A stretch of DNA of 64,000 nt from UBA12170 sp964293475 (GCA_964293475.1 CAXYYJ010000029.1:5975-69974); one strand, 5' to 3'; positions 43,837 to 52,896 are shown, numbered from the stretch's first letter. Made by a program: numbers and translations. Notes: generated by a model from the sequence alone, not told the origin.

Positions 43837-44212
43837 GTGTGTAGAGTTTTAAATAATTCTGATTTTTCAAGGCGCAAAAATAGAATAATATTTTATCTTT
43901 TTAAAATTTAATACTGAAAGTAAAACAGTGTTTTGAACACCAGGTATTATTCTTTATCAAATATCTATAATTCAATATTTTAAAACATTTGTTCCTAAGG
44001 TTTTTCGATAACCGCTTTTAGATTTTTATTTCCACCGAAAAAGCGGTTTGCTTCTTGACAAAACACTAAACCAAGTCATAATGTCATAATTTTAAGATGA
44101 ATTTCGATGGTTTTTTATCAATTCCAGGGGCTTCTATAACCCAATATCACATTTTGACAAATTGACTTTGCTGGGGAAATTACATCGGGACTGCAAATCT
44201 CAATGCGCCGAT
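43837..44212. other. 376-base intergenic region upstream of secDF
   Basis: It holds a -7-like box for secDF (plus CAAAAATA at 43875-43882, TATTTTTG on the minus strand), a small hairpin at 43928-43940 (GTGTT-TTG-AACAC) and an inverted repeat at 44010-44048 (AACCGCTTTT and AAAAGCGGTT around a 19-base loop, not followed by a T-run on either strand). No ORF above about 30 codons with plausible composition was noticed. Confidence 0.5.
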
Positions 44213-44737
44213 TTAGTTTTGCTGGAAGGATTTAATGATATCCTCGGGCGATTTTCCCAAATTATCCAATGAAATTTGAGCGTCCTGTGCCAGTTCATGG
44301 GTGGGATATTGTTTTAAAAATTGCTCATAGGCTGCACGGGCATTGTCGAAATCGGAAAAATAGTTTTCGTAAGCAAATGCCTTTAAAAACAAGGCCTGGG
44401 GAGCTTTTTCCGATTTGGGATAAAGCTGAATGTATTTGTTGAGCAGGCTAATGGTTTCCTGAGTGTGAAAAACATTCAGACTCACATCGGCAGCTTTAAA
44501 CAGAAATTCCTGGCTTTGAGCATCTTCTGGCCAGGTTTCGGAAAAATTAGTGTAGAGCGCTATGATATTGGCTGCTTCAACCTGGTCTATTACACCATTT
44601 TTCTCGTCAAACAATTTCTTTTCCAAAGTTTTAATTTGTTCCAGACTGGATGTTTTTGGGTCCGGTTTACAACTGGTCAGCTGGCTCAATAAAAGAGCAA
44701 ATAAAAGAAAGGATGAGACATTATATCTACTTAGCAT
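44213..44737 (-). CDS. TPR-type lipoprotein
   Basis: 174 residues. The lipoprotein signal ends at LTSC (SQLTSCKPDP). Tetratricopeptide-like helices follow, with the YENYFSDFDNARAAYEQFLKQYP repeat typical of outer-membrane assembly lipoproteins such as YbgF/BamD-type TPR proteins, but it is shorter than BamD. It probably acts as a periplasm-facing scaffold; partners unknown. Single-gene unit with a good promoter at 44752-44781. Confidence 0.78.
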   Translation of the reverse strand: MLSRYNVSSFLLFALLLSQLTSCKPDPKTSSLEQIKTLEKKLFDEKNGVIDQVEAANIIALYTNFSETWPEDAQSQEFLFKAADVSLNVFHTQETISLLNKYIQLYPKSEKAPQALFLKAFAYENYFSDFDNARAAYEQFLKQYPTHELAQDAQISLDNLGKSPEDIIKSFQQN

Positions 44738-44751
44738 ATTGTTTTTTTCTG

Positions 44752-44781
44752 CAAATTTAATAATCCCATCCGATTAGACAA
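44752..44781 (-). promoter_or_regulatory. Promoter of the TPR lipoprotein
   Basis: On the minus strand TTG (44781-44779) is followed after 19 bases by TAAATTTG (44759-44752), an exact TAnnTTTG match. Transcription would start about 8 bases before the ATG at 44737, giving a very short leader. Confidence 0.6.
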
Positions 44782-44906
44782 TGTTGTCCGGGTTATAGAA
44801 AGCTACATCAGTGAATAAACTGTTGAAAAAATAGACATTATATTGATGGCTGCTAAGTGATTTTTTCTAATTTTACCCATTCAAAAAAAATTAAAAAAGT
44901 ATTTCT

Positions 44907-46025
44907 ATGAGATTTATTGTCAACAGTATAAGTTTACTCAAGAGTGTTCAGGCATTGGGTGGCGTATTGAATGCAAAGAATACATTGCCAATTTTAGATA
45001 ATTTCCTATTCGAGTTAAATGGGCAAACATTGTCTGTCACTTCCAGCGATTTGGAAACGATTATGACCGTGAACCTGGATTTGGAGATGGCAGAAGACGA
45101 TGGTCAGGTTGCAGTTCCTGCCAGATTGTTGCTGGAAATGCTCAAGGCTTTCCCCAATATACCCATCACCTTCACCATAGATAATGACAACAAGATTGAA
45201 TTGGCTGCCGGCGACGGAAAATATAACCTGTCGGGATTTAATGCCGACGAGTTCCCCAAAGCAAGCCCATTTGAAGATAAAGTAAGTGTGGAATTTGAAT
45301 CGGCCATTCTTGTGAGTGCCATCAACAAAACGCTTTTCGCCACTGGTAACGATGAGCTTCGCCCGGTTATGGCTGGTGTGTTTTGCGATATTCACAACGA
45401 TGACATTACTTTTGTAGCAACCGATGCTCACAAGCTCGTGCGCTATCGTCACGTGCATCAAAACTCCGATGCTCAAATCAGCTTTATCCTCCCCAAAAAA
45501 CCATTGAACCTACTTAAGAATACGCTTCCCAACGACGAAACTGCGGTTAAAATTGAATACACCGAGAAAAACGCTGTTTTCACTTTTGAGAATTTTAGTT
45601 TGGTTTGTAAACTTGTTGATGGTCGTTATCCAAATTATGAAGCTGTTATTCCTAAAGAAAATCCGAACGTGCTTACAGTGAATCGTCAGGCTTTCCTCAG
45701 CGTTATAAGAAGGGTTTCAATTTTCTCAAATAAATCAACCCACCAAATCCGCCTTAAAATAATGGGGCAGGAGCTGCAACTTTTTGCAGAGGATTTGGAT
45801 TATAGCAACGCTGCACAAGAGCGTATCAGCTGCAACTATGATGGAGAAGACATGGATATTGGATTTAACTCCAGATTTTTATTGGAGATGCTAACAAATC
45901 TTGATTCCGACGAAGTGAGTTTGCATCTTTCTCAACCCAATCGTGCTGGTTTAATCATTCCAAATTCCAACGACGAAAGAGAAGATATTTTAATGCTCAT
46001 TATGCCGGTAATGTTGAACAACTAA
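44907..46025 (+). CDS. dnaN: DNA polymerase III beta sliding clamp
   Basis: 372 residues, full length. Three clamp domains are recognisable: MRFIVNSISLLKSVQALGGVLNAKNTLPILDNFLFE; ELRPVMAGVFCDIHNDDITFVATDAHKLVRY; and the C-terminal NSRFLLEMLTNLDSDEVSLHL with a PVMLNN end in place of the usual PMRL. It forms the ring that tethers polymerase III to DNA. It is not next to dnaA or recF here, a common arrangement in Bacteroidota. The gene ends at a strong terminator. Confidence 0.96.
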   Translation: MRFIVNSISLLKSVQALGGVLNAKNTLPILDNFLFELNGQTLSVTSSDLETIMTVNLDLEMAEDDGQVAVPARLLLEMLKAFPNIPITFTIDNDNKIELAAGDGKYNLSGFNADEFPKASPFEDKVSVEFESAILVSAINKTLFATGNDELRPVMAGVFCDIHNDDITFVATDAHKLVRYRHVHQNSDAQISFILPKKPLNLLKNTLPNDETAVKIEYTEKNAVFTFENFSLVCKLVDGRYPNYEAVIPKENPNVLTVNRQAFLSVIRRVSIFSNKSTHQIRLKIMGQELQLFAEDLDYSNAAQERISCNYDGEDMDIGFNSRFLLEMLTNLDSDEVSLHLSQPNRAGLIIPNSNDEREDILMLIMPVMLNN

Positions 46026-46047
46026 CCAAAGGCAATTAAAAAAACAG

Positions 46048-46075
46048 ACCTGGCTCATGAGTCAGGTTTTTTTTT
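46048..46075 (+). terminator. Rho-independent terminator of dnaN
   Basis: ACCTGGCTC-AT-GAGTCAGGT forms a near-perfect stem (one G-T pair) followed by ten T residues, 23 bases after the dnaN stop. Confidence 0.88.
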
Positions 46076-46219
46076 GCCCTGGAAATTCATTTCGGAAGGA
46101 AAGCTCTGGAAAATTAGAAAAGGATACCGAAGACAAAATATTTGGGGGAAATAAGAAATATTGAATGATAGGAGAAGGGGATTTGGAGCGTTATTCCGGT
46201 TTTGTGAAAAGGAAAAATG

Positions 46220-46301
46220 TGGGGAGAGGAGGATTCGAACCTCCGAAGGTGTCACCAACAGATTTACAGTCTGCCCCATTTGGCCGCTCTGGAATCTCCC
46301 C
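46220..46301 (-). tRNA. tRNA-Tyr (anticodon GTA)
   Basis: Read on the minus strand: acceptor GGGGAGA pairs with TCTCCCC, discriminator A. The anticodon arm is CAGA-CTGTAAA-TCTG with GTA at positions 34-36. A long class II variable arm follows, then a T arm with GGTTCGAATCC. The 82-base length fits the class II bacterial Tyr tRNA. CCA is not encoded. Confidence 0.95.
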
Positions 46302-46429
46302 AAAATTTTAAAGAACGAACCGATGTTTCTATTGTAACTACGGTCGGCCAATTGCAAAACAGTTTTTCACTTCACCCAAATTCATACGGGAAAGCTATTG
46401 TAGCTTTTTGTTTTGCGATTAAGCGGCTG

Positions 46430-46459
46430 CAAAAATAGACAAGATTTTCAATCCCGCAA
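46430..46459 (-). promoter_or_regulatory. Promoter upstream of tRNA-Tyr
   Basis: On the minus strand TTG (46459-46457) is followed after 19 bases by TATTTTTG (46437-46430), matching the Bacteroidota consensus. It would give a leader of about 120 bases before the tRNA. Confidence 0.5.
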
Positions 46460-46529
46460 GGCTGTTTAGCCAAAATATGAGCTTGCTACATTTTTTTTTA
46501 AATTCAATGAGGAGTTTTTAAAAAAAATT

Positions 46530-46537
46530 TACTTTTG
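46530..46537 (+). promoter_or_regulatory. -7 element of the YfgM-like gene
   Basis: TACTTTTG matches TAnnTTTG, 22 bases before the ATG at 46560. The -33 region is only AATG at the expected distance. Confidence 0.4.
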
Positions 46538-46559
46538 CACTTCAAAATAAAATAACAAA

Positions 46560-47258
46560 ATGTCGCAAAAAAGAAGTACAAAAGATCTTACAGAAGAAAG
46601 ATTGGAAGCCGTAGAAGAGGCCTTGACCAAATCGGAGCAAATTATTGAGAAGCATCAGAAAACTATCCTTATCGTCATTGGAGCCATAGTTTTGGCTGTG
46701 GTAGCCTATTTTGCCTTCGATAAATATTACATTCAACCGAAAGAAGAAAAAGCACAAGTGGAAATGGCCTGGGCCGAAAGTTATTTTGGCATTGATTCGC
46801 TGCAGATGGCTCTTGAGGGAAAGGGTATCAATCCTGGATTTCTCGACATCATCGACCAGTATGGTATGACAAAAAGTGCTAATCTGGCAAAATACTACGC
46901 AGGCATTTGCTATTTGAAGTTGGGAAATTATAACGAAGCCATCAAAAAACTAAAAGGCTTTAAAGCCGATGATAAAATTGTTGCTCCTATGGCTATGGGT
47001 GCTATTGGCGATGCCTACCTTGAATTGGGCGAAACTGATAAAGCCATTACCTATTATCTGGACGCAGCCAATCAGAATAAAAATGATTTTACATCGCCAT
47101 TATTCTTTCAAAAAGCTGCTTTAGCTTACGAAAGTGATAACGATTTTTCAAAAGCATTGAATCTGCACGAGAGAATTGCCAAGGATTTTCCCACATCGAA
47201 TGAGGGCAGGCAAGCAGAGAAATACATTGTTTATTTGAAAAGCAAATTGAATAAATAG
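46560..47258 (+). CDS. YfgM-like TPR membrane protein
   Basis: 232 residues. A cytoplasmic charged N-terminus (about 35 residues) and one membrane helix (TILIVIGAIVLAVVAYFAF) precede a periplasmic TPR domain (YAGICYLKLGNYNEAIKKLKGF, AIGDAYLELGETDKAITYYLDAA, LFFQKAALAYESDNDFSKAL). This topology matches YfgM, a SecYEG-associated protein that hands exported proteins to chaperones. The match is by layout, so the function is inferred. It is followed by a terminator at 47281. Confidence 0.78.
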   Translation: MSQKRSTKDLTEERLEAVEEALTKSEQIIEKHQKTILIVIGAIVLAVVAYFAFDKYYIQPKEEKAQVEMAWAESYFGIDSLQMALEGKGINPGFLDIIDQYGMTKSANLAKYYAGICYLKLGNYNEAIKKLKGFKADDKIVAPMAMGAIGDAYLELGETDKAITYYLDAANQNKNDFTSPLFFQKAALAYESDNDFSKALNLHERIAKDFPTSNEGRQAEKYIVYLKSKLNK

Positions 47259-47280
47259 TCATTTCTATTTGAAATATACA

Positions 47281-47313
47281 ATACCTGTTCCTTCGGGGTC
47301 AGGTATTTTTTTT
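47281..47313 (+). terminator. Rho-independent terminator
   Basis: ATACCTG-TTCCTTCGGGGT-CAGGTAT followed by eight T residues lies between the YfgM-like gene and fmt, so fmt depends on its own promoter or on read-through. Confidence 0.82.
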
Positions 47314-47332
47314 ATAATAATGTTCTGATCCA

Positions 47333-48301
47333 ATGAAAGAAAACCTAAGAATTGTTTTCATGGGTACTCCTGATTTTGCTGTATCCACACTTCGGGCCAT
47401 TTATGAAAACAATTATCATATTGTTGGGGTGATAACGGCACCCGATAAACCAGCCGGACGTGGCAAGAAAATTCAGATGTCGGCGGTTAAAGAGTTTTGT
47501 TTGGCACACGACATTCATGTACTTACCCCGTCAAACCTGAAAGACCCGCTTTTTTTGGATGAACTCAAATCGCTTAATCCCGATTTGCAAATTGTGGTCG
47601 CCTTCAGGATGTTACCAGCGGTGGTTTGGGAAATTCCGACTTTGGGAACTTTTAACCTTCACGCTTCCTTGTTGCCGCAATACCGGGGAGCAGCCCCCAT
47701 AAATCACTGCCTTATTAACGGGGATTCCTTAACCGGAGTAACTACATTTTTCATAAACCATCAAATAGATACAGGAAATATCATCGCCCAGAAAACATGT
47801 CCTATTCTACCCGAAGATAATGCGGGAAGTCTGCACGATAAACTGGCTTCCTTAGGAGCTCAGTTGGTGTTGGAAACTATAGATGCCATTGAAAGAAAGG
47901 AAGTTATAGAAAAACCACAGAACGAACTCTTAGCGCATGAGGAATTAAAATCAGCCCCCAAAATTTTTAAAGAGGATTGTCTGATTCGTTGGTCAGGAAA
48001 TTGTCAGGATATTCTCAATTTTATCAGGGGATTAAGCCCTTATCCTGCCGCATGGACAAAGCTTGTCATTCCGGGGGAACCCTCTAAGATTTTGTCTGTA
48101 AAGATATTTGAAGGGAGAGTATCCGATATTGTTTCAGTCCGACAACCAGGTTCAATTAGAATCGAAGGTAAATCTTTTTATGTAAGCACTTTTGGTTTTG
48201 AGTTGGAAATACTTGAATTACAATTAGAAGGAAAAAAGCGGATGAAAACCGATGAATTTTTAAGGGGTTTTTTGGTAGAAGAAGCAATGTTTTTTGAATA
48301 G
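47333..48301 (+). CDS. fmt: Methionyl-tRNA formyltransferase
   Basis: 322 residues, normal for Fmt. Motifs: VFMGTPDFAVSTL, VITAPDKPAGRGKK (formyl-THF/tRNA loop), and the catalytic NLHASLLPQYRGAAPI with Asn, His and downstream Asp of HQIDTGNII. The C-terminal OB-like domain starts near 205 (IRWSGNCQDILNFIRGLSPYPAAWT). It formylates initiator Met-tRNA. No def gene is adjacent. It starts 19 bases after a terminator. Confidence 0.95.
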   Translation: MKENLRIVFMGTPDFAVSTLRAIYENNYHIVGVITAPDKPAGRGKKIQMSAVKEFCLAHDIHVLTPSNLKDPLFLDELKSLNPDLQIVVAFRMLPAVVWEIPTLGTFNLHASLLPQYRGAAPINHCLINGDSLTGVTTFFINHQIDTGNIIAQKTCPILPEDNAGSLHDKLASLGAQLVLETIDAIERKEVIEKPQNELLAHEELKSAPKIFKEDCLIRWSGNCQDILNFIRGLSPYPAAWTKLVIPGEPSKILSVKIFEGRVSDIVSVRQPGSIRIEGKSFYVSTFGFELEILELQLEGKKRMKTDEFLRGFLVEEAMFFE

Positions 48302-48398
48302 GATTTTAAAGGTAGTAATAAGGTTTTGAACAAAAAAACCAAGTTTTCAACAAAATAACCTTTTACGTTAATTTTTTTTGCAAAAACTCTTGAAACAC

Positions 48399-48428
48399 TT
48401 GCTTTTGAAGTATTTTCAGTTATATTTG
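48399..48428 (+). promoter_or_regulatory. Promoter of the HU gene
   Basis: TTG (48399-48401), 19 bases, then TATATTTG (48421-48428) is a close match to the Bacteroidota consensus, giving a leader of about 35 bases before the ATG at 48470. Confidence 0.65.
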
Positions 48429-48469
48429 CATCAATGAAAAATTAAATGTGTTAATTAAAATCTTACAAA

Positions 48470-48742
48470 ATGAACAAAGCAGAATTAATTGAAGCAATGG
48501 CAAACGAGTCAGGCTTGACAAAAGCTGATGCCAAAAAAGCTTTAGATGCATTTATTAAATCAACTGGGAACGCTTTAGCTGGTGGCGATAGAGTTGCATT
48601 GGTTGGATTTGGTTCTTTCTCAGTATCTATGAGAGAATCTCGCAAAGGTAGAAACCCACAAACTGGAGCAGAAATTACAATTGCATCTAAAAAAGTAATT
48701 AAATTCAAAGCAGGAAACGAATTAGCGGATGGCGTTAAATAG
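48470..48742 (+). CDS. HU-family DNA-binding protein
   Basis: 90 residues, the normal HU/IHF size. MNKAELIEAMANESGLTKAD opens the two-helix dimerisation region. VALVGFGSFSV and RKGRNPQTGAEI follow, the latter being the DNA-binding beta-arm with the conserved Asn-Pro at its tip. It bends and compacts DNA. It is a monocistronic, probably highly expressed gene with a good promoter and a strong terminator. Confidence 0.95.
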   Translation: MNKAELIEAMANESGLTKADAKKALDAFIKSTGNALAGGDRVALVGFGSFSVSMRESRKGRNPQTGAEITIASKKVIKFKAGNELADGVK

Positions 48743-48766
48743 TTTTTTTTTGCTTGATTTATAAAG

Positions 48767-48800
48767 AAGCTCTGTATTGAAAATACGGAGCTTTTTTTTA
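48767..48800 (+). terminator. Rho-independent terminator of the HU gene
   Basis: AAGCTCTGTATT-GAA-AATACGGAGCTT forms a 12-base stem with one T-G pair, followed by a T-run. The -33 box of the next gene lies within its stem. Confidence 0.88.
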
Positions 48801-48806
48801 TCTTTG
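48777..48806 (+). promoter_or_regulatory. Promoter of the 45-residue gene
   Basis: TTG (48777-48779), 19 bases, then TATCTTTG (48799-48806) fits the Bacteroidota consensus. It overlaps the HU terminator, and transcription would start about 14 bases before the ATG at 48827. Confidence 0.55.
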
Positions 48807-48826
48807 AATTTTGATAAACATGAGTT

Positions 48827-48964
48827 ATGGAAAGTTCTAAGAAGGATAGTAGAATTAAAAATATCATTATTGCCTTGTTTACATTGGAGCAGGTAATAAT
48901 AATCTATATCATTGCAACCCGCAAAGGAATGTCCATAATCGATTGGATTTCAGAGTTATTTTAA
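48827..48964 (+). CDS. Small single-helix membrane protein (45 residues)
   Basis: ATG at 48827 to TAA at 48962-48964 encodes MESSKKDSRIKNIII..., a short charged N-terminus, a hydrophobic stretch (about 12-30) interrupted by Glu, and a tail SIIDWISELF. It is too short to be picked up by most ORF callers. Support comes from the dedicated promoter-like sequence just upstream and from its occupying the gap between HU and recQ. No homologue is recognised. Confidence 0.5.
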   Translation: MESSKKDSRIKNIIIALFTLEQVIIIYIIATRKGMSIIDWISELF

Positions 48965-48997
48965 AAAATGTGAAATTCTTCTCCTAAGGAATAGTCA

Positions 48998-50902
48998 CTA
49001 AACCCAATGCAATAAATGATTCTCATCCTCCCGTATTTTCCCGTTCTCCTGTAACCAGCTAATGGTGTTCAAAAGTTTGTCGACATTGTCGGTATCCACC
49101 GAAAAAACCAAATCATCAATCAGCAGGGGCTGGTTTTTTAAAACAGGCTTAATCAGGTCAACCATTAAATCAAATTCCAGTTTACTAAGTTCGGTTTTGT
49201 TTCTTTTCCTGCAAACATCGCATTGCCCGCAACGCTGACTGTTATTCTCTCCAAAATAGCTCAATAACTGTTGACTCCGGCATTTATGATCCGACTCAAT
49301 ATAGTTTATCATCGCAAGCAGCCTTTCTTTGGCTGCCTTCTTGCGAAATTCATAGTTTTCGGGTGAAATCTGTATACTTGAAACATCGAGACGCTCTTTT
49401 ACATAAATCACCTGTGGCTCATTATTTTCGGGGGTATAATCCAAAACTTCAAGTTTTTTAAGCTTTTGCAGCATTTCCTGAACTTGAATTTTGGTTATTC
49501 CAAATGCTTGAACTATCTGATTCTCATTGATAGAAGTGAATTGCTGAAAAACCCCCGAATAGGTTCTGAGGATGAATTTGATAAGATTATCGTAAGCGGC
49601 ATTTTCAACCTGAAAGCGATACAAATCACCCCCATTCATTAATACTTTTACCTGCGATGGATGATAAATCGCATCGTTGAGTATAAGCAGCCCCTCCTTT
49701 TCTAATATTTTTAAGCTGTTAAATGCGATGAGTGGCGAAAGCTGATATTGGCGCGAAAAATCGGTAATATCGAAATTAAAGGCCTGTCCTTCTCCGCTGC
49801 CAACTGCAAGCCTGAAATAGTTCCCCAAAGCCTGATAGGTATTTTTTATGACATCGAGAGGCGGATAGCTCGTTTCAAAGTTTTTATGAAGATTCAAAAT
49901 ATCTGCCTTATCCCAAAATATTACAGAATAAGCTGTTTTGCCGTCGCGGCCACCTCTTCCTGCCTCCTGAAAATAAGCTTCCGGATTGTCTGGCAAATCA
50001 AGATGTGCCACAAAACGAACATTGTCTTTGTCAATCCCCATTCCAAAGGCATTGGTGGCTACAATCACTCTTGTGAACCCATCTTTCCATTGCTTTTGTT
50101 TCTGATCGCGGACTCTGGAATCTAATCCGGCGTGGTAAAAGGATGAACTAATGTTCTCTTTTTCAAGAAAATCGCTGATTTCCTTGGTCTTTTTCCTGTT
50201 TCTAACATATACTATTCCAGTTCCTTGCTGTTTTTGTACAAGCTTTAAAAGCATTTGGAGTTTATTTTCCTCCTTCGAAACAAAGTAAATGAGGTTGCTT
50301 CGCATGAAACTCGACGACAGAAAATTCCCATTTTTAAAACCAAGTCTAAGCTGTATGTCATTGGCTACGGCGGGCGTTGCTGTTGCAGTGAGTGCCAGAA
50401 CGGGTATTTTAGGAAAGAAGTGTCTGATTTCAGCTATTTTAAGATAGGGCGGACGGAAATCATAGCCCCATTGGCTAATGCAGTGAGCCTCATCTACAGC
50501 GATGAGTTTTATTTTTAGCGTGGGCAGAATGAGCAGGAATTTCTCAGAAAGCAGCCTTTCGGGCGAGAGATAGAGAAATTTGGCATCGCCCAATGTTACC
50601 TGATTCATGGCCAGCTCATAGTCGTGTGAACTCATCCCCGAAAAAAGTGCCACCGCTTTGATGTTGCGTTTCCTGAGATTGTCCACCTGGTCTTTCATCA
50701 AGGCAATGAGTGGTGTAATGACAATGGTAATTCCATCGAGCAACATTCCTGGAACCTGATAGCAAAGACTTTTGCCTCCGCCTGTGGGTAAAAGCGCCAA
50801 AGTATCGCGACCTGATAGAACAGATTGAATTATTTCTTCCTGTTTTGGCCGAAAGTTAGGATATCCCCAGTATTTTATCAGTATTTGACGAATGGCTTCC
50901 AT
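48998..50902 (-). CDS. recQ: ATP-dependent DNA helicase RecQ
   Basis: 634 residues. Helicase motifs: LLPTGGGKSLCYQVP (Walker A), VDEAHCISQWGYDFRP (DEAH and aromatic-rich loop), ALTATATP, TNAFGMGIDK, and EAGRGGRDG. A RecQ zinc-binding domain with C-terminal cysteines (HKCRSQQLL...RCGQCDVC) and winged helix follow. I see no HRDC domain, making it a shorter RecQ form. It unwinds DNA 3' to 5' in recombination and fork repair. It is a single gene. Confidence 0.93.
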   Translation of the reverse strand: MEAIRQILIKYWGYPNFRPKQEEIIQSVLSGRDTLALLPTGGGKSLCYQVPGMLLDGITIVITPLIALMKDQVDNLRKRNIKAVALFSGMSSHDYELAMNQVTLGDAKFLYLSPERLLSEKFLLILPTLKIKLIAVDEAHCISQWGYDFRPPYLKIAEIRHFFPKIPVLALTATATPAVANDIQLRLGFKNGNFLSSSFMRSNLIYFVSKEENKLQMLLKLVQKQQGTGIVYVRNRKKTKEISDFLEKENISSSFYHAGLDSRVRDQKQKQWKDGFTRVIVATNAFGMGIDKDNVRFVAHLDLPDNPEAYFQEAGRGGRDGKTAYSVIFWDKADILNLHKNFETSYPPLDVIKNTYQALGNYFRLAVGSGEGQAFNFDITDFSRQYQLSPLIAFNSLKILEKEGLLILNDAIYHPSQVKVLMNGGDLYRFQVENAAYDNLIKFILRTYSGVFQQFTSINENQIVQAFGITKIQVQEMLQKLKKLEVLDYTPENNEPQVIYVKERLDVSSIQISPENYEFRKKAAKERLLAMINYIESDHKCRSQQLLSYFGENNSQRCGQCDVCRKRNKTELSKLEFDLMVDLIKPVLKNQPLLIDDLVFSVDTDNVDKLLNTISWLQENGKIREDENHLLHWV

Positions 50903-51007
50903 TGATGAAATTTACAAATTTTTACCGGGAAATAAAAATCATTTTTATGCTTTTAATTGCGAGAAATTTGAAAATAAATTCTCGGTTGACTGAGCGGGTA
51001 ATGATTG

Positions 51008-52894
51008 CTAATTGCTCATTTTTTCGCTGAGCTCCAGCCATCTCATTTCCAGCTCGTCCAACTGCTCCGACACCTGCTGAAATTCGATGCTTAGATTGTG
51101 AAGTTCCTGGGGGTTCTGATTTCCGCTATTGAGCTGCGAAATAATGGTTGCCTTTTTTTGTTCCAGATTCGGAATTTCTACTCCAAGCGATTCGAATTCT
51201 TTCTTCTCCATAAAAGTAGCTTTATTCTGAGGCGGTTTCGCGATAACAGTTTGTGGCTTTTCTGCCTTTTTCTCCTTTTTCTCCAGGGCTGCCTGAATGT
51301 CTTTCAATTCGCGGTAGTCGGAATAATTCCCCACATGATCCTTTATCTGACCATTGCCATCAAAAACAAAAAGGTGGTCGCAGACTTTATCGAGGAAGTA
51401 TCTATCGTGGCTTACAATGATGATACAACCCGGAAAATCAACCAGAAATTCTTCGAGTTTGCCCAGTGTAAAAATGTCCAAATCGTTGGTGGGTTCATCA
51501 AGAATCAGGAAATTGGGGTTGTTGAGCAAGGTGAGCAAAAGGTAGAGTTTGCGCCTTTCGCCACCACTGAGGCTGCTATAATAGCTTTGTTGAAGTGCGT
51601 AGGAGAATCCAAAATGGAACAAAAACTGTGCAGCTCCAATGCTATTTCCACCCATATCAATGGCTTCGGCAACTTCTTTTACAATCTCAATTACTCTGAG
51701 ATGGTCCTTGGCAACGAGTCCTTTTTGGGTGTAGTAACCAAATTTTGTGGTATCGCCCACCACCACTTCCCCCGAATCGGGCGATATTTGATTGGTGAGC
51801 AGGTTGAGCAAAGTAGTTTTCCCGGTTCCATTGGGCCCCACAAATCCTATTCTTTCACCTTTTTTAAAGATATACTCGAATTTGTCCACAATCACTACCT
51901 GATCGAAGCGTTTGGACAGATTTTTGACTTCCAGAATTTTGCGCCCCTGACGGCTCATCTTGACATTAAATTCCAGCTTTTTCTCTTCGAGTCTTTTGCG
52001 GGCAATTTTTTCCAAATCGTAAAACGAATCGATTCGGGCTTTGCTTTTGGTGGTTCGGGCTTTGGGTTGACGGCGCATCCAGTCGAGCTCTTTTCGATAG
52101 GTATTGCGGGCTTTTTCTATCTCGAGAGCTTCCGAAGCTTCCCGTTCGGCTTTTTTCTCCAGAAAGTAGCTGAAGTTTCCGCGGTAGGTATAGCTTCTTT
52201 GCTGATCGATTTCGATAATGGAATCGCAGACTTCGTCGAGAAAATACCGGTCGTGGGTAACGATGAGCAGGCTTAAGCGGCTCATGCTGATATGCTCTTC
52301 GAGCCATTCAATGGTGGCAATATCGAGATGATTGGTGGGCTCGTCGAGAATGATAAGGTCGGCCTGATCGATTATAACCGAAGCCAGGGCAAGTTTTTTG
52401 CGTTGACCACCTGATAGGGATGAGACTTCCCGCTCCAAATCGTTGATTTGAAATTTCTCGAGCACTTCGGTTATCCGGTGTTCATAATCCCAGGCTCCAT
52501 GCAAATCCATGAGAGAAGTGGCTTCGTCGAGCTTCTTTTGATTGGAATTAGATGGATCTTCCTGAAAATTATGCAGATGCAGATGGTATTGGTCAATCAG
52601 CTGAACGAACAAATTGTTCAAGTGAAAGAGCACTTCTTTCACTTTCAGGTTATTGTCTAATTCGGGGTCTTGTTTTAGATAGGCAATTTTTAATGATTCC
52701 CTAACCACAACTTTGCCATCGTCGGGAATTTCGGCACCCGTAATAATATTGAGCAAGGTGCTTTTTCCAACCCCATTATGAGCAACGAGAGCAATTTTTT
52801 GTCCTTCGCTGATGCTAAAGTTTATGTTTTGGAAAAGAAGTTTCTCGCTATATGATTTAGTGAGGTTTTCAACGGAAATAAGAACTTGCGACAT
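51008..52894 (-). CDS. ABC-F ATPase, Uup type
   Basis: 628 residues, no membrane segments. Two nucleotide-binding domains: VAHNGVGKST with LSGGQRKKLALASVIIDQADLIILDEPTNHLD, and GPNGTGKTT with LSGGERRKLYLLLTLLNNPNFLILDEPTNDLD. A linker rich in basic residues separates them, and a C-terminal coiled coil (about 565-625) matches the Uup subfamily. ABC-F proteins act on ribosomes or on DNA/ribosome quality control. It starts 2 bases after the TPR gene stop, so the two are one operon. Confidence 0.9.
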   Translation of the reverse strand: MSQVLISVENLTKSYSEKLLFQNINFSISEGQKIALVAHNGVGKSTLLNIITGAEIPDDGKVVVRESLKIAYLKQDPELDNNLKVKEVLFHLNNLFVQLIDQYHLHLHNFQEDPSNSNQKKLDEATSLMDLHGAWDYEHRITEVLEKFQINDLEREVSSLSGGQRKKLALASVIIDQADLIILDEPTNHLDIATIEWLEEHISMSRLSLLIVTHDRYFLDEVCDSIIEIDQQRSYTYRGNFSYFLEKKAEREASEALEIEKARNTYRKELDWMRRQPKARTTKSKARIDSFYDLEKIARKRLEEKKLEFNVKMSRQGRKILEVKNLSKRFDQVVIVDKFEYIFKKGERIGFVGPNGTGKTTLLNLLTNQISPDSGEVVVGDTTKFGYYTQKGLVAKDHLRVIEIVKEVAEAIDMGGNSIGAAQFLFHFGFSYALQQSYYSSLSGGERRKLYLLLTLLNNPNFLILDEPTNDLDIFTLGKLEEFLVDFPGCIIIVSHDRYFLDKVCDHLFVFDGNGQIKDHVGNYSDYRELKDIQAALEKKEKKAEKPQTVIAKPPQNKATFMEKKEFESLGVEIPNLEQKKATIISQLNSGNQNPQELHNLSIEFQQVSEQLDELEMRWLELSEKMSN

Positions 52895-52896
52895 AG

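Noticed and set aside
44039..44065. TTGACA box as a sigma-70 promoter
   Set aside because: A lone TTGACA with no matching -10, in a genome that uses the TTTG/TAnnTTTG type, is probably chance.
46217..46438. 73-codon frame across the tRNA-Tyr gene
   Set aside because: Its first third is the antisense of the tRNA; there is no independent support.
51098..52276. 392-codon open frame on the plus strand
   Set aside because: It is entirely antisense to the ABC-F gene, whose ATPase motifs are intact; the translated product is Phe-rich and shows no family signature.
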